From contig JAGLFE010000048.1 of assembly GCA_023144675.1 (NCBI GenBank), positions 1 to 12,032 on the forward strand: a stretch of DNA of 12,032 nucleotides, read 5' to 3'. A model generated the notes under the pieces. That model ran no database searches. It worked only from the letters and a program-made list of their open reading frames with translations, and was not told the DNA's origin. The position numbers and the translations under genes were made by a program. This document shows, one piece after another, positions 1 through 7,476 of this stretch. This DNA comes from Thiomargarita sp. Its GTDB lineage: Bacteria; Pseudomonadota; Gammaproteobacteria; Beggiatoales; Beggiatoaceae. How positions within the stretch are numbered: position 1 is the stretch's first letter; each line of letters starts with the position of its first letter.

Positions 1-807
1 AAACCAATTTATCAAACCGCTTTCAGTCCCGATAGTCAATATTTAGTAACAGCGGGATTGGATAAAATCGCACGTTTATGGAAAATCCCTAGTGGCGATT
101 CATTTTATGTGTTAAATGGACATAATGGCTTTATATATAATGCTAACTTTAGTCCTGATAGCAAATATTTGATAACTGGTTCTCAAGACAAAACCGCTAG
201 ATTATGGCCTATTTTTGCCAATACCCAAGATTTAACTGAGTATGCCGATGAAATTGTACCACGTTGTTTAACATCATCCCAACGCAGTGAATTTTTTTTA
301 GCCGAAACAAATTTGCAAGCCACTATTTCTAAAGCAGAACAATTTGCTCGAGCAGGGAATATTGATAATGCTATTCAAACTTTTCAACAAGCAAAATCGT
401 TAGCAACCTGCTTTAAAATTGAATCGACTAGTCGCGCTGAACAAATTGCAGAACAAGCATCTTTATCCCAACAATTAAAAACTCAATCTAGTCATGCGCA
501 GATAGATATTGACATCACAAATGAAAAATATCCCATAAGTTGCCGTAGGAATCAAACTCCTAATTTAGCCGAACAGGTTATTTGTAGCAATACTCTATTG
601 TGGACTGCGGAAAATAAAAATTATAAATTATATCATAGTTTATACGACACCGCCGATTTAGAAACGCAACAAGAATTATATAATGAATTAGTACAATGGT
701 TATATGAGACTAGAAATCCCCATTGCGAGCAATCAGTTAAATTGTGTTTGCAAGTTTATGAGGAACGGATTAAGCTTTTGAATAAATATGTTATTTTTAA
801 GATGTAA
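1..807 (+). CDS. WD40-repeat protein with C-terminal LprI-like domain (5' end outside window)
   Basis: The frame is open from base 1, so the N-terminus lies outside the window; 268 residues are visible. Residues 1-70 hold about one and a half WD40 blades, with the repeated pattern FSPDS-x-YL-(V/I)T-(A/G)-x-x-DK-x-ARLW. A helical region around residues 98-150 (AEQFARAGNIDNAIQTFQQA) resembles a single TPR-like hairpin. Residues 179-260 match the layout of the LprI-like (DUF1311) domain: C181, an ICSN motif with C195, a QWL-Y-E-x-R-N segment, then C242 and C249 followed by YEERIKLL. Four cysteines suggest two disulfides, so this end may act outside the cytoplasm. WD40 blades usually form a protein-binding propeller. 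The fusion is my reading from motifs and the partner is unknown. The next gene downstream is separated by a mobile-element-like insertion, so an operon with it is doubtful. Confidence 0.8.
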   Translation, partial: KPIYQTAFSPDSQYLVTAGLDKIARLWKIPSGDSFYVLNGHNGFIYNANFSPDSKYLITGSQDKTARLWPIFANTQDLTEYADEIVPRCLTSSQRSEFFLAETNLQATISKAEQFARAGNIDNAIQTFQQAKSLATCFKIESTSRAEQIAEQASLSQQLKTQSSHAQIDIDITNEKYPISCRRNQTPNLAEQVICSNTLLWTAENKNYKLYHSLYDTADLETQQELYNELVQWLYETRNPHCEQSVKLCLQVYEERIKLLNKYVIFKM

Positions 808-813
808 TTAGTG

Positions 814-954
814 CATAATTCGTAACTATCTACCAATTAAAGCTTCAAATGCGAATAAGAGTTAAAATTTTAACATGATTGATGCGCTTCGTTCCTCAGC
901 AACATCCTACATTTTATATGTATTTCTTAATTTGGTAGATAGTTACCATAATTC
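814..954. mobile_element. 125-bp MITE-like element with 8-bp target duplication (IS66-like ends)
   Basis: The element proper is 822-946. Its ends are inverted copies: GTAACTATCTACC at 822-834 matches the reverse complement of 934-946 over 13 bases, and similarity continues as AATTAA with one inserted base. It is flanked by a perfect 8-bp direct repeat CATAATTC at 814-821 and 947-954, the expected target-site duplication. Ends starting GTAA with an 8-bp duplication are known traits of the IS66 family, so this is probably a non-autonomous derivative; that assignment is inference. No coding frame is seen inside. The interior holds the 14-bp palindrome GTTAAAATTTTAAC (861-874) and a hairpin-forming segment at 881-910. 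The element ends 8 bases before the start codon of the next gene. Confidence 0.75.
881..910. repeat. Short GATGCG...CATCCTAC hairpin repeat inside the MITE
   Basis: The segment begins GATGCGCTTCG and ends CAACATCCTAC, with GATG/CATC and GCT/AGC able to pair. It resembles the small GTAGGATG...CGCATC extragenic repeats common in sulfur bacteria and cyanobacteria. Only one copy is seen here, so its repeat status rests on recollection of that repeat type. Confidence 0.4.
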
Positions 955-962
955 TTATTATT

Positions 963-1925
963 ATGGATAAAATCATTCATATTCCTAATATTTCTATAGG
1001 ACATTTTACTAACGAACAAGCGAGTACAGGTTGCACTGTAATTATTTGTGAACGGGGGGCAGTTTGTGGCGTTGATATTCAAGGTGAAGCTCCTGGCACT
1101 AGAGAAACTGCATTACTTGCTCCCCATTGTTCAGTTGATAAAGTCAATGCAATTTTACTAACTGGTGGTAGTGCTTTAGGATTAGCCGCTGCTGATGGGG
1201 TAATGCAATATTGTCAACAAAAAAATTATGGTTTTAAGGTTGGAACTAAAAACATTCCTATCGTGCCGGCTGCCGTTATTTATGATTTCAGTATTGGACA
1301 AGAATATGCACCAACCGCTCAAGATGGTTATAATGCCTGTTTATCCGCTTCAAATATAAGTTCGGCACAAGGAAATATTGGAGCTGGTACTGGAGCAGTG
1401 GTGGGTAAAGTTGGTGGAATGGAAAGTGCGATGCGTGGTGGTTTAGGAATTGCACAACTAAAGTTATCGAATGAGCTAATTATTAGTGCTATTGTGGTGG
1501 TTAATAGTTTTGGAGATGTGAGAAATTATAAAAATAATCAAATTATTGCAGGAATGAGAGATAATAAATCTAGTTTTGTTGATAGTGTTAAATATATTAT
1601 GGATGGGCATTTAAAACAGGCTTATATGGGGACTAATACGGTTATTGGTGCGGTAATGACCAATGCAAAATTAGATAAAATTGAGGTAACAAAAATAGCT
1701 CATAAAGCACAAATAGGGGTGGCACAAGTTATCACGCCAGCGCATACTTTATATGATGGCGATACTTTTTTTGCATTAGCCACTGGAGAAATTGATGCCG
1801 ATATTAACATTATTAATGTAGCCACGACTGAACTTGTTAAAGAGGCGATTCAAAATGCAATTTTTCATGCAACCACCAGGGAAAACATATTAAGTTATTC
1901 AGATGTATTTCTAGCAACTTCTTGA
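963..1925 (+). CDS. P1 family peptidase (S58, DmpA/NylC-like N-terminal nucleophile aminopeptidase)
   Basis: The 320-residue protein fits the S58 family, which self-cleaves into two chains and then acts as an aminopeptidase or amidase through the new N-terminal Ser/Thr. The N-terminus has the usual layout (IPNISIGHFTNEQASTGCTVI), then LLTGGSALGLAAADGV near residues 65-80 and the glycine-rich GNIGAGTGAVVGKVGGM near 137-153. Asn225-Thr226, within TNTVIGAVMTNAKL, sits where NylC is cut between Asn and Thr, so Thr226 is the predicted nucleophile. The natural substrate is not known; beta-amino peptides and amide oligomers are typical. No signal peptide is evident. The start follows an AT-rich stretch without a recognisable Shine-Dalgarno sequence, and a MITE-like element ends only 8 bases upstream, so expression may depend on that element or be weak. 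Length is normal and the frame is intact. Confidence 0.9.
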   Translation: MDKIIHIPNISIGHFTNEQASTGCTVIICERGAVCGVDIQGEAPGTRETALLAPHCSVDKVNAILLTGGSALGLAAADGVMQYCQQKNYGFKVGTKNIPIVPAAVIYDFSIGQEYAPTAQDGYNACLSASNISSAQGNIGAGTGAVVGKVGGMESAMRGGLGIAQLKLSNELIISAIVVVNSFGDVRNYKNNQIIAGMRDNKSSFVDSVKYIMDGHLKQAYMGTNTVIGAVMTNAKLDKIEVTKIAHKAQIGVAQVITPAHTLYDGDTFFALATGEIDADINIINVATTELVKEAIQNAIFHATTRENILSYSDVFLATS

Positions 1926-2096
1926 ATTATTTTTTAAGTTGTTAGCTAACTATAGATTATTAATCAAGGCTTTACCGTTAATTATTTCAGAATATATTAT
2001 TAACTGATAAAACTATTTTCTTAAAAATTTAACTCTAAAAAAAATATTAGTATGTTTTTTGTATTAATTACTAATTATTAAGCTAAGAAATGTATA

Positions 2097-2229
2097 TAAC
2101 TGAAGTTACGCAAATAAAATAGAAACCAAGAAAATATAAGACTTTAGATTTTATATCTATCTGTATTGAATTTTCATAAGCCTTATAATATTTGATTTTC
2201 AATTTTTCATATCTGCGTAACTTCAGTTA
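2097..2229. mobile_element. 133-bp MITE-like element with perfect 16-bp terminal inverted repeats and TA ends
   Basis: TAACTGAAGTTACGCA at 2097-2112 is the exact reverse complement of 2214-2229. The outermost TA on both sides could be a TA target duplication, as made by IS630/Tc1-mariner type transposases, leaving 14-bp inverted repeats. The interior is AT-rich with no frame of note, so it would need a transposase in trans. The kinase remnant begins immediately at its right end. Family assignment is inference from the TA ends only. Confidence 0.65.
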
Positions 2230-2231
2230 GT

Positions 2232-2522
2232 ATTGATTCAGCGGACATGATTGAACAACGTTTAAATTTACCTGTTTACGCTATTATACCCCATTCATTA
2301 GAACAAGTTAAATTAGACAAGCAAAATCGTAAAGAAGTTACAATCCCTAAAATTTTAGCTGTCGAACATCCGAAAGAGATGGCTATATAAAGCTTATGGA
2401 GTTTGCGTACTAACTTACAATTTGCTTTAATGGAAACCGATAAACCAATTATTACAATTACTGGTCCAACACCAAGTGTAGGTAAATCTTTTATTAGTAT
2501 TAATTTATCTCAGGTTTTAGCG
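2232..2522 (+). pseudogene. Fragment of Wzc-type tyrosine autokinase (exopolysaccharide synthesis)
   Basis: Reading from 2232, the translation runs IDSADMIEQRLNLPVYAIIP, then ILAVEHPKEMAI, a stop, SLWSLRTNLQFALMET, and ITITGPTPSVGKSFISINLS. This matches the part of Wzc/Etk-like BY-kinases just before and including the Walker A motif (GPTPSVGKS, 2463-2489). The usual AVESLRSLR segment shows the TAA stop at 2388-2390 where Glu is expected, so one base change would explain it. The frame ceases to resemble the family after SQVLA near 2522, before Walker B, and the membrane part is absent upstream where the 133-bp element ends. It is a dead relic: 5' and 3' truncated and nonsense-interrupted. Confidence 0.8.
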
Positions 2523-2544
2523 CTTTGGTATGGTTTCCATTTAA

Positions 2545-2700
2545 TCAATAGATAACTCCTTTAGTCATATAACTACTTGGATATACTGGCTTGTAATTAT
2601 CTAAATATTTTTGAAAACTTTGTCGCGCTGATGGGTCTCCTAAATATCGTAAACATCGACCAATAATCTGTTCATCTGCCCATTTATCAAGAAACCTTAA
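2545..2700 (-). pseudogene. Unidentified gene 3' fragment (51 codons)
   Basis: The minus strand is open for 51 codons up to a TGA at 2545-2547, including WADEQIIGRCLRYLGDPSAR and a YLDNYKPVYPSSYMTKGVIY tail. The composition looks like real protein, but no start codon with a ribosome site is visible and a stop lies just upstream (2701-2703). It abuts the kinase relic tail to tail. I do not recognise the family; a 3' scrap of a larger gene is the best reading. Confidence 0.4.
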
Positions 2701-2810
2701 TTAGATTTATGATGAAACCGCTTAATAAACGTAGTTTTTGTAAAGCTTTTGAACGTTGGTCATAGGAAACACCCGCTCAGGTTCGATGGGAAATGAAGCA
2801 AAAAGAGTAA
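2688..2810 (+). pseudogene. Unidentified short coding remnant with in-frame stop
   Basis: The plus strand reads QETLIRFMMKPLNKRSFCKA then FERWS, a TAG at 2763-2765, and continues ETPAQVRWEMKQKE to a TAA at 2808-2810. Protein-like composition continues across the stop, which suggests a decayed C-terminus. The family is not recognised and the upstream boundary is unclear; chance cannot be excluded. Confidence 0.25.
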
Positions 2811-2839
2811 TCAAATATAGCGATTAAAGAAATTTTTGT

Positions 2840-3352
2840 TTAAATAGTTACAACTTGTTGTAAAACGCTTAAAATTAAAATATAGATAATAATCGACAAT
2901 ATAAAGCCGATAAAAAATGAACTTTCTATACTATGACGTAAAATATGGGCATAAATTATTAATTTCCATACAATGAAACTAATTAATAACAAAGATGGTA
3001 AATTGTTATCACCACTTTGGGCAAATTTTAGCCAAGTTGCTACTGGATAGCTTAATATATCTAATATGCAATTAGCACCGATTATGGCGGTTAATGTTTG
3101 CTTAATGCGTTGTGTATATCCGACAAAATAAAGTAAACTACTTACCAACATAATTAATAAGCTGAGGTCTAATACAATTAATATTATTATTTGTTTAATC
3201 GTGAAGTAAAGTTGTAAATGAATAACGCCTATTATTATATAAATAGGTATTAATAACATTAGTAGAACATTAGAAATAGGTAAATTTTGGGGAGTTGAAC
3301 GTAAACGGCAAATGTCATAAAAAGACTTCCATAAAATATATAATGTACGCAT
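2840..3352 (-). CDS. Uncharacterised multi-pass membrane protein
   Basis: The 170-residue, very hydrophobic protein has about five predicted membrane segments, near residues 26-45, 52-76, 86-104, 118-138 and 145-168. The N-terminus carries an R-x-x-PQ-x-LP-x-S signature (RLRSTPQNLPIS, 17-28). I associate this with a widespread, uncharacterised proteobacterial inner-membrane family, but that is memory rather than a search result. Its start lies 24 bp after the stop of the STAND-type NTPase gene on the same strand, so the two are probably co-transcribed. No clear Shine-Dalgarno sequence precedes the ATG; translational coupling with the upstream gene is possible. Function is unknown. Confidence 0.75.
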   Translation of the reverse strand: MRTLYILWKSFYDICRLRSTPQNLPISNVLLMLLIPIYIIIGVIHLQLYFTIKQIIILIVLDLSLLIMLVSSLLYFVGYTQRIKQTLTAIIGANCILDILSYPVATWLKFAQSGDNNLPSLLLISFIVWKLIIYAHILRHSIESSFFIGFILSIIIYILILSVLQQVVTI

Positions 3353-3376
3353 AATTATTAAAGCTTTAACTCCCTG

Positions 3377-4669
3377 TTATAAGTCATCATTAAGTCGTTG
3401 ATTCATTGCCACACTTTCCTTATACATTCCAAATCGTTTTAAAAATAAATCCACATAATTAGCTACTTTCTTATTCCATTTTTCCTTGGCATAAATCGCA
3501 GTATAAACGGTATTTAATATATTCGGTAAATCTTGTTTCGCTAATAATTCTATCATTTCGGTATTTTTACCCTCTTCAAAAAATAAATAACTAATTAGTT
3601 GAACATAACGCCACCGATAAGCTGATGAAATACCAACTTGTAGTTCAATTGGTAAATTTGACCACAATTCGTTCCTTAAACTAGGATGGAATTTTAAATA
3701 CGGAATTCTAAAATCTTGGACATGTTCAGATTCAATTAATCCCATTTTTGTTAGTGCAGAACATAATAACTGCCATTGTTTTGCTGATATGTCTAATATT
3801 GAGATGATTTCTGGTTCAAACGCACCGCCCTGAAAAACCCCTAAATAAGGCACTAATCGCAAGATATTTAGTTTAAGTCGCTGTTGCTCTGATATTTTTA
3901 AGCCCAATAATTTTGCTAAACGGTTTATTAAATTATTTTTTGTTGATTCTTGATATAATTCCAATGATAAATTTAACACAATCCATAGTTTATGGCTTGG
4001 AGATGTGTTGATTAAAGTGAGCAAATATTTTGCTAGTTGCTCTGGAGAATAATATTGGAGAACGGGAACTAAAATTTTTATTAATAACGGATTGTAATCA
4101 ACTAATTGTAAAATAGTGTGTAAATCTTTATTTTCAGCCGAATTAAGCTGTTGCTTTGATAAATTTAATAAATGTAAACAATATTCTAAAGCGGGTTTAG
4201 CAGCTAAATTAGATAATTCTAGGTGGTGATTATTTGTTTCTGCAAGATATTCGTCATAATTTATTTGGCTGGTGATAATAATTCGGCATTGTTCTAATTG
4301 ACTCCATTGCTTGATTTTAGCCAATAATTCTTGTAGCGGTTCAGAGTCGAGGTTACTCAATTGATCCAAAATCAATAAAATTGGCGTATTATTTAAAGTT
4401 TCCTCTAAATTTTCGTCATCTTCCAATTCTAAAGAAATTACCATTTCCTTAATAGCTAATTCAACTGTTTCAACTCCAACAAAGGCACTGTAATCTACCA
4501 AACAGACCTTAAAATCCTGTTCAGCAAATTTTTTCCCAACTTCAATAGCCAAACTGGTTTTACCATTGCCATTATTTCCTGAAATGGTGAAACAATGAGT
4601 TTTAGTTTTTAAAGCGGTTTCAATTTGTTGTAATTCTAGTTTACGACCGAAAATTTTTTTTGCTGGCAT
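3377..4669 (-). CDS. STAND/NB-ARC-like P-loop NTPase, possibly lacking its C-terminal repeat domain
   Basis: The 430-residue protein starts with FGRKLELQQIETAL (7-20), the usual lead-in of STAND ATPases. Walker A is GNNGNGKTS (31-39, K37). Walker B is ILLILDQL (97-104, D102). A sensor-like RIIITSQ follows at 129-135, and DYNPL (191-195) takes the place of the GLPL motif. A winged-helix region follows (about 260-335) with FHPSLR (327-332) where NB-ARC proteins carry MHD. STAND proteins are signal-dependent switches in which C-terminal repeats sense a ligand. Here the protein ends at YKESVAMNQRLNDDL, a phrase that resembles the opening of a TPR array, so the sensor repeats may have been lost or live on another protein. 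No effector domain is visible. It lies 71 bp after yfjD and 24 bp before a membrane protein gene. Confidence 0.75.
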   Translation of the reverse strand: MPAKKIFGRKLELQQIETALKTKTHCFTISGNNGNGKTSLAIEVGKKFAEQDFKVCLVDYSAFVGVETVELAIKEMVISLELEDDENLEETLNNTPILLILDQLSNLDSEPLQELLAKIKQWSQLEQCRIIITSQINYDEYLAETNNHHLELSNLAAKPALEYCLHLLNLSKQQLNSAENKDLHTILQLVDYNPLLIKILVPVLQYYSPEQLAKYLLTLINTSPSHKLWIVLNLSLELYQESTKNNLINRLAKLLGLKISEQQRLKLNILRLVPYLGVFQGGAFEPEIISILDISAKQWQLLCSALTKMGLIESEHVQDFRIPYLKFHPSLRNELWSNLPIELQVGISSAYRWRYVQLISYLFFEEGKNTEMIELLAKQDLPNILNTVYTAIYAKEKWNKKVANYVDLFLKRFGMYKESVAMNQRLNDDL

Positions 4670-4721
4670 ATAGTTATAAACTACTGGTCTTCCAATATTA
4701 GTTAAAAGTGAGAACTTAATA

Positions 4722-4739
4722 GAATAAAAAACTTTATTC
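4722..4739 (-). terminator. Weak AT hairpin directly after yfjD
   Basis: GAATAAA and TTTATTC (7 bp) can pair around a four-base loop immediately after the yfjD stop. The stem has only one G-C pair and no clear U-tract follows, so read-through into the NTPase gene is likely. Confidence 0.2.
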
Positions 4740-4740
4740 C

Positions 4741-6030
4741 TTATGAATTATTATCGGATAATGCTTTTATCATTTTTCTACTAGGATGAATACGAACTAT
4801 TTTAACCGATTTATTAGCAATTTGCACGATTTCTACTGGATGTTCGCCTAACATAAAACTTGTTCCTACTTCAGGAATGGCTTCTAAATAATTTAAAATT
4901 AATCCATTCAAGGTTTTTGGACCATTTGTAGATAATTTCCAGCACATATAACGGTTTAACTCCCGAATCGTAATACTGCCATCAACTAAAAAAGTATTAT
5001 CTGTTTGTGGATGTATATCTAGGTTTAAAGCATCTGGATTAGTAGTAAATTCTCCAACAATTTCTTCTAAAATATCTTCTAAAGTTACTAATCCCTGAAT
5101 ATCTCCATATTCATTAACTACTAAGCCAATTCGCCTTTTATGCCCTTGAAAATTGAGTAATTGAGTATGTAAAGGTGTACCTTGTGGCACAAAATAATTT
5201 TCTCGCGCATTTTGTTCTAAAGTTTTCTTATTTAACTCATTATGTTTAAATAAACGTAATAATTTGCGCAAATGAACAATACCTAATACTCCATCTATAC
5301 TATCACGATATAAAGGTAAACGTGTATGTTGACTAGAAGCTAATTGTTCTATAATTTCTACCAACGGGTCATTAATATCAATTCCGACAATTTCATTACG
5401 TGGAACCATAATATCTTCAACCGTTACTTTTTCTAAATCTAAAATCCCAAGTAACATCTGTTGATGCTTTTTAGGAATTAAGCTACCTGCTTCATGAACA
5501 ATGGTGCGCAATTCTTCTGGACTTAAATGGTCAGCATTGCTATTTTTTTCTGAAATACCAAATAGTTTAAGTAAATTATTCGCAAAGATATTTAAAATCC
5601 AAACTAAAGGATATAAAATAACTAATAAGGGTTTAATAATAACCGAAGCGGGAAAAGCAATTTTTTCTGGATTGGCAGCGGCTATAGTTTTGGGAGTAAC
5701 TTCACTAAAAAGTAAAATAAAGAAGGTTAATAAAGCGGCAGCAATGGCAATACCTGCTTCGCCCATTAAGTCAATCGCAATAACGGTAGCAATTGAGGAA
5801 GCTAAAATATTAACAAAATTGTTACCTAATAAAATAACCCCAATTAGTCGGTCAGGGCGTTCTAATAATTTACTGACCCGTTTGGCAGATTTGTGATTTT
5901 TTGCGACAAGATTACGTAAGCGATAACGGTTAATCGCCATCATACTAGTTTCAGAAGCAGAAAAGAAAGCCGAAGCTAGTATCAAAAAAACAAGTATGCC
6001 AAATAGCACACTCAGCGGAATATCACTCAA
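4741..6030 (-). CDS. yfjD: HlyC/CorC-family (CNNM) membrane protein, YfjD/CorB type
   Basis: The 429-residue protein matches E. coli YfjD along its length. An N-terminal CNNM/DUF21 membrane domain (about 1-160) includes FSASETSMMAINRYRLRN and LLGNNFVNILASS. Two CBS domains follow (about 205-330), with DLEKVTVEDIMVPRNEIVGI and the hallmark VNEYGDIQGLVTLEDILEEI. The CorC_HlyC C-terminal domain spans about 345-418. The family is linked to Mg2+/divalent-cation transport in the inner membrane, with CBS domains as nucleotide sensors. The start is TTG (6028-6030): an in-frame TAA lies two codons upstream, and an AGG lies about 9 bases upstream. The alternative GTG eight codons in would shorten the N-terminus. 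It follows glmU by 56 bp on the same strand. Length is normal. Confidence 0.92.
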   Translation of the reverse strand: MSDIPLSVLFGILVFLILASAFFSASETSMMAINRYRLRNLVAKNHKSAKRVSKLLERPDRLIGVILLGNNFVNILASSIATVIAIDLMGEAGIAIAAALLTFFILLFSEVTPKTIAAANPEKIAFPASVIIKPLLVILYPLVWILNIFANNLLKLFGISEKNSNADHLSPEELRTIVHEAGSLIPKKHQQMLLGILDLEKVTVEDIMVPRNEIVGIDINDPLVEIIEQLASSQHTRLPLYRDSIDGVLGIVHLRKLLRLFKHNELNKKTLEQNARENYFVPQGTPLHTQLLNFQGHKRRIGLVVNEYGDIQGLVTLEDILEEIVGEFTTNPDALNLDIHPQTDNTFLVDGSITIRELNRYMCWKLSTNGPKTLNGLILNYLEAIPEVGTSFMLGEHPVEIVQIANKSVKIVRIHPSRKMIKALSDNNS

Positions 6031-6086
6031 AAATTAAACCTAGATTTTTTGTTAAGAAATTAAATAAAATTGTATTTTAAAATATT

Positions 6087-7451
6087 TTAAGATTTTTTGG
6101 TTGGACGTTGCCACCCGATAATTGTTTTTTGAGAACTACGGCTGAGGGTTAATTCGTTAGATAGTGTATTTTTAGTAATAGTTGAACCAGCTCCAATTGT
6201 TGACCCCTTACCGACCGTAACAGGAGCAACTAATTGGGTATCGGAACCAATAAAAGCATTGTCTTCTATAACAGTTTTGTATTTATTAGCTCCATCGTAA
6301 TTGCAAGTAATGGTTCCAGCACCAATATTGACCGCTTTGCCAACTTCAGTATCGCCAATATAGCTTAAATGGTTAATTTTAGAGCCTTGAGCCACGATTG
6401 ATTTTTTAAGTTCTACAAAATTGCCAATATGCACTTGTTCCGATAAAATAGTATCCGGACGTAAACGGGCAAAGGGACCAATTCGACATTGTTTGCCAAT
6501 AATCACATTTTCAATCACACAATTACTTAAAATTTCAACATCATCATCAATTTGAGTATTGCGTATAATGGTATTTGCTCCAATTTGCACCCGATTACCT
6601 AAAATAACTGTTCCTGCTAAAATTACGTTAATGTCAATCGAAATATCACGCCCAGCTTGGATAGTACCCCTGACATCTAAACGATTTGGGTCAGCTAAAC
6701 TTACGCCAGCCAGCATTAAATTATTAGCCTGTTGAAGTTGGTAATAACGTTCCAAATTGGCTAATTGTATTCTATCATTAATACCCATAACTTCATAGTT
6801 ATTATGTGCTTGTGTGGTTTGAATGGCTATTTTATCTTGCTTGGCTAGGGCAATTATATCGGTTAAATAATATTCGCCTTGAGAATTGTTATTATCAATT
6901 GTTTGTAACCAACGGCGTAAATGAACGGCTGGAATAGCATAAATGCCAGCATTCACTTCTTTAATTTGTTTTTGTTCCGAATTAGTATCTTTTTCTTCAA
7001 CAATTTTTTGAATTTGTCCATTTTCATCCCGAATAATTCTTCCATATCCTTGTGGATTATCCAATTGAACCGTCAACATACTTAAATTATTTTCATTGGC
7101 TTGAGAACATAAGGTTGCTAAAGTTTCAGTTTGAATCAATGGAATATCGCCACATAAAATCAATACTAAATGGTCATCAGGAATCGCTGGCATCGCTTGC
7201 ATAACCGCATGTCCAGTGCCTAATTGCTGTTTTTGTTCAGCCCAATTAATTTTAACATCGCTCAATGATTCACGCACCAATTCGCCTTTATGCCCATATA
7301 TAATATGTAATTTATCATATTCAAGTGGAGAAATTGCATCAACAACGTGTCGAACTAATGGTTTTTCAGCAAGTTGGTGTAATACTTTTGGCATATTGGA
7401 CTGCATTCGTTTGCCTAGTCCAGCGGCTAATATTATAATAGATAAGTTCAT
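6087..7451 (-). CDS. glmU: Bifunctional UDP-GlcNAc pyrophosphorylase / glucosamine-1-P acetyltransferase
   Basis: GlmU makes UDP-N-acetylglucosamine, the precursor of peptidoglycan and LPS, in two steps. The 454-residue length is standard. The N-terminal uridyltransferase (about 1-228) has LAAGLGKRM (8-16), the ILCGDIPL metal-binding segment with D102, and GINDRIQL with N225. The C-terminal left-handed beta-helix (about 250-450) has hexapeptide repeats, catalytic-type H361 in NHLSYIGDTEVG, and NIGAGTITCNYDG plus IGSDTQLVAPVTVG. The LGKRM variant, with Lys where many have Thr, occurs in other gammaproteobacteria. The start follows a poly-A-rich stretch without a Shine-Dalgarno sequence. vapC ends only 25 bp upstream on the same strand, so transcription from the toxin-antitoxin promoter may contribute. 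yfjD follows 56 bp downstream. Confidence 0.97.
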   Translation of the reverse strand: MNLSIIILAAGLGKRMQSNMPKVLHQLAEKPLVRHVVDAISPLEYDKLHIIYGHKGELVRESLSDVKINWAEQKQQLGTGHAVMQAMPAIPDDHLVLILCGDIPLIQTETLATLCSQANENNLSMLTVQLDNPQGYGRIIRDENGQIQKIVEEKDTNSEQKQIKEVNAGIYAIPAVHLRRWLQTIDNNNSQGEYYLTDIIALAKQDKIAIQTTQAHNNYEVMGINDRIQLANLERYYQLQQANNLMLAGVSLADPNRLDVRGTIQAGRDISIDINVILAGTVILGNRVQIGANTIIRNTQIDDDVEILSNCVIENVIIGKQCRIGPFARLRPDTILSEQVHIGNFVELKKSIVAQGSKINHLSYIGDTEVGKAVNIGAGTITCNYDGANKYKTVIEDNAFIGSDTQLVAPVTVGKGSTIGAGSTITKNTLSNELTLSRSSQKTIIGWQRPTKKS

Positions 7452-7476
7452 AATTTTTTTTATTCAATTACGTATT

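Larger units (their letters stand above)
1926..2839. other. Decayed intergenic region, 914 bp
   Basis: No intact gene is seen. From left to right: 170 bp of AT-rich sequence with one 10-bp palindrome (GTTAGCTAAC, 1941-1950); a 133-bp inverted-repeat element; a broken tyrosine-autokinase fragment on the plus strand; a gene 3' scrap on the minus strand; and another interrupted scrap on the plus strand. The last roughly 30 bp before the minus-strand membrane-protein stop show nothing. The patchwork suggests repeated insertion and deletion in a former exopolysaccharide-type locus. Confidence 0.75.

Noticed and set aside
2001..2103. TAACTGA heptamers (2001-2007, 2097-2103) reminiscent of TAACTGA repeats described in marine Beggiatoaceae
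   Set aside because: They are isolated single copies, one being part of an inverted-repeat end, not the tandem arrays that were described.
5501..5896. Plus-strand open frame opposite yfjD
   Set aside because: Antisense shadow of a strongly supported gene; low-complexity composition and no ribosome site.
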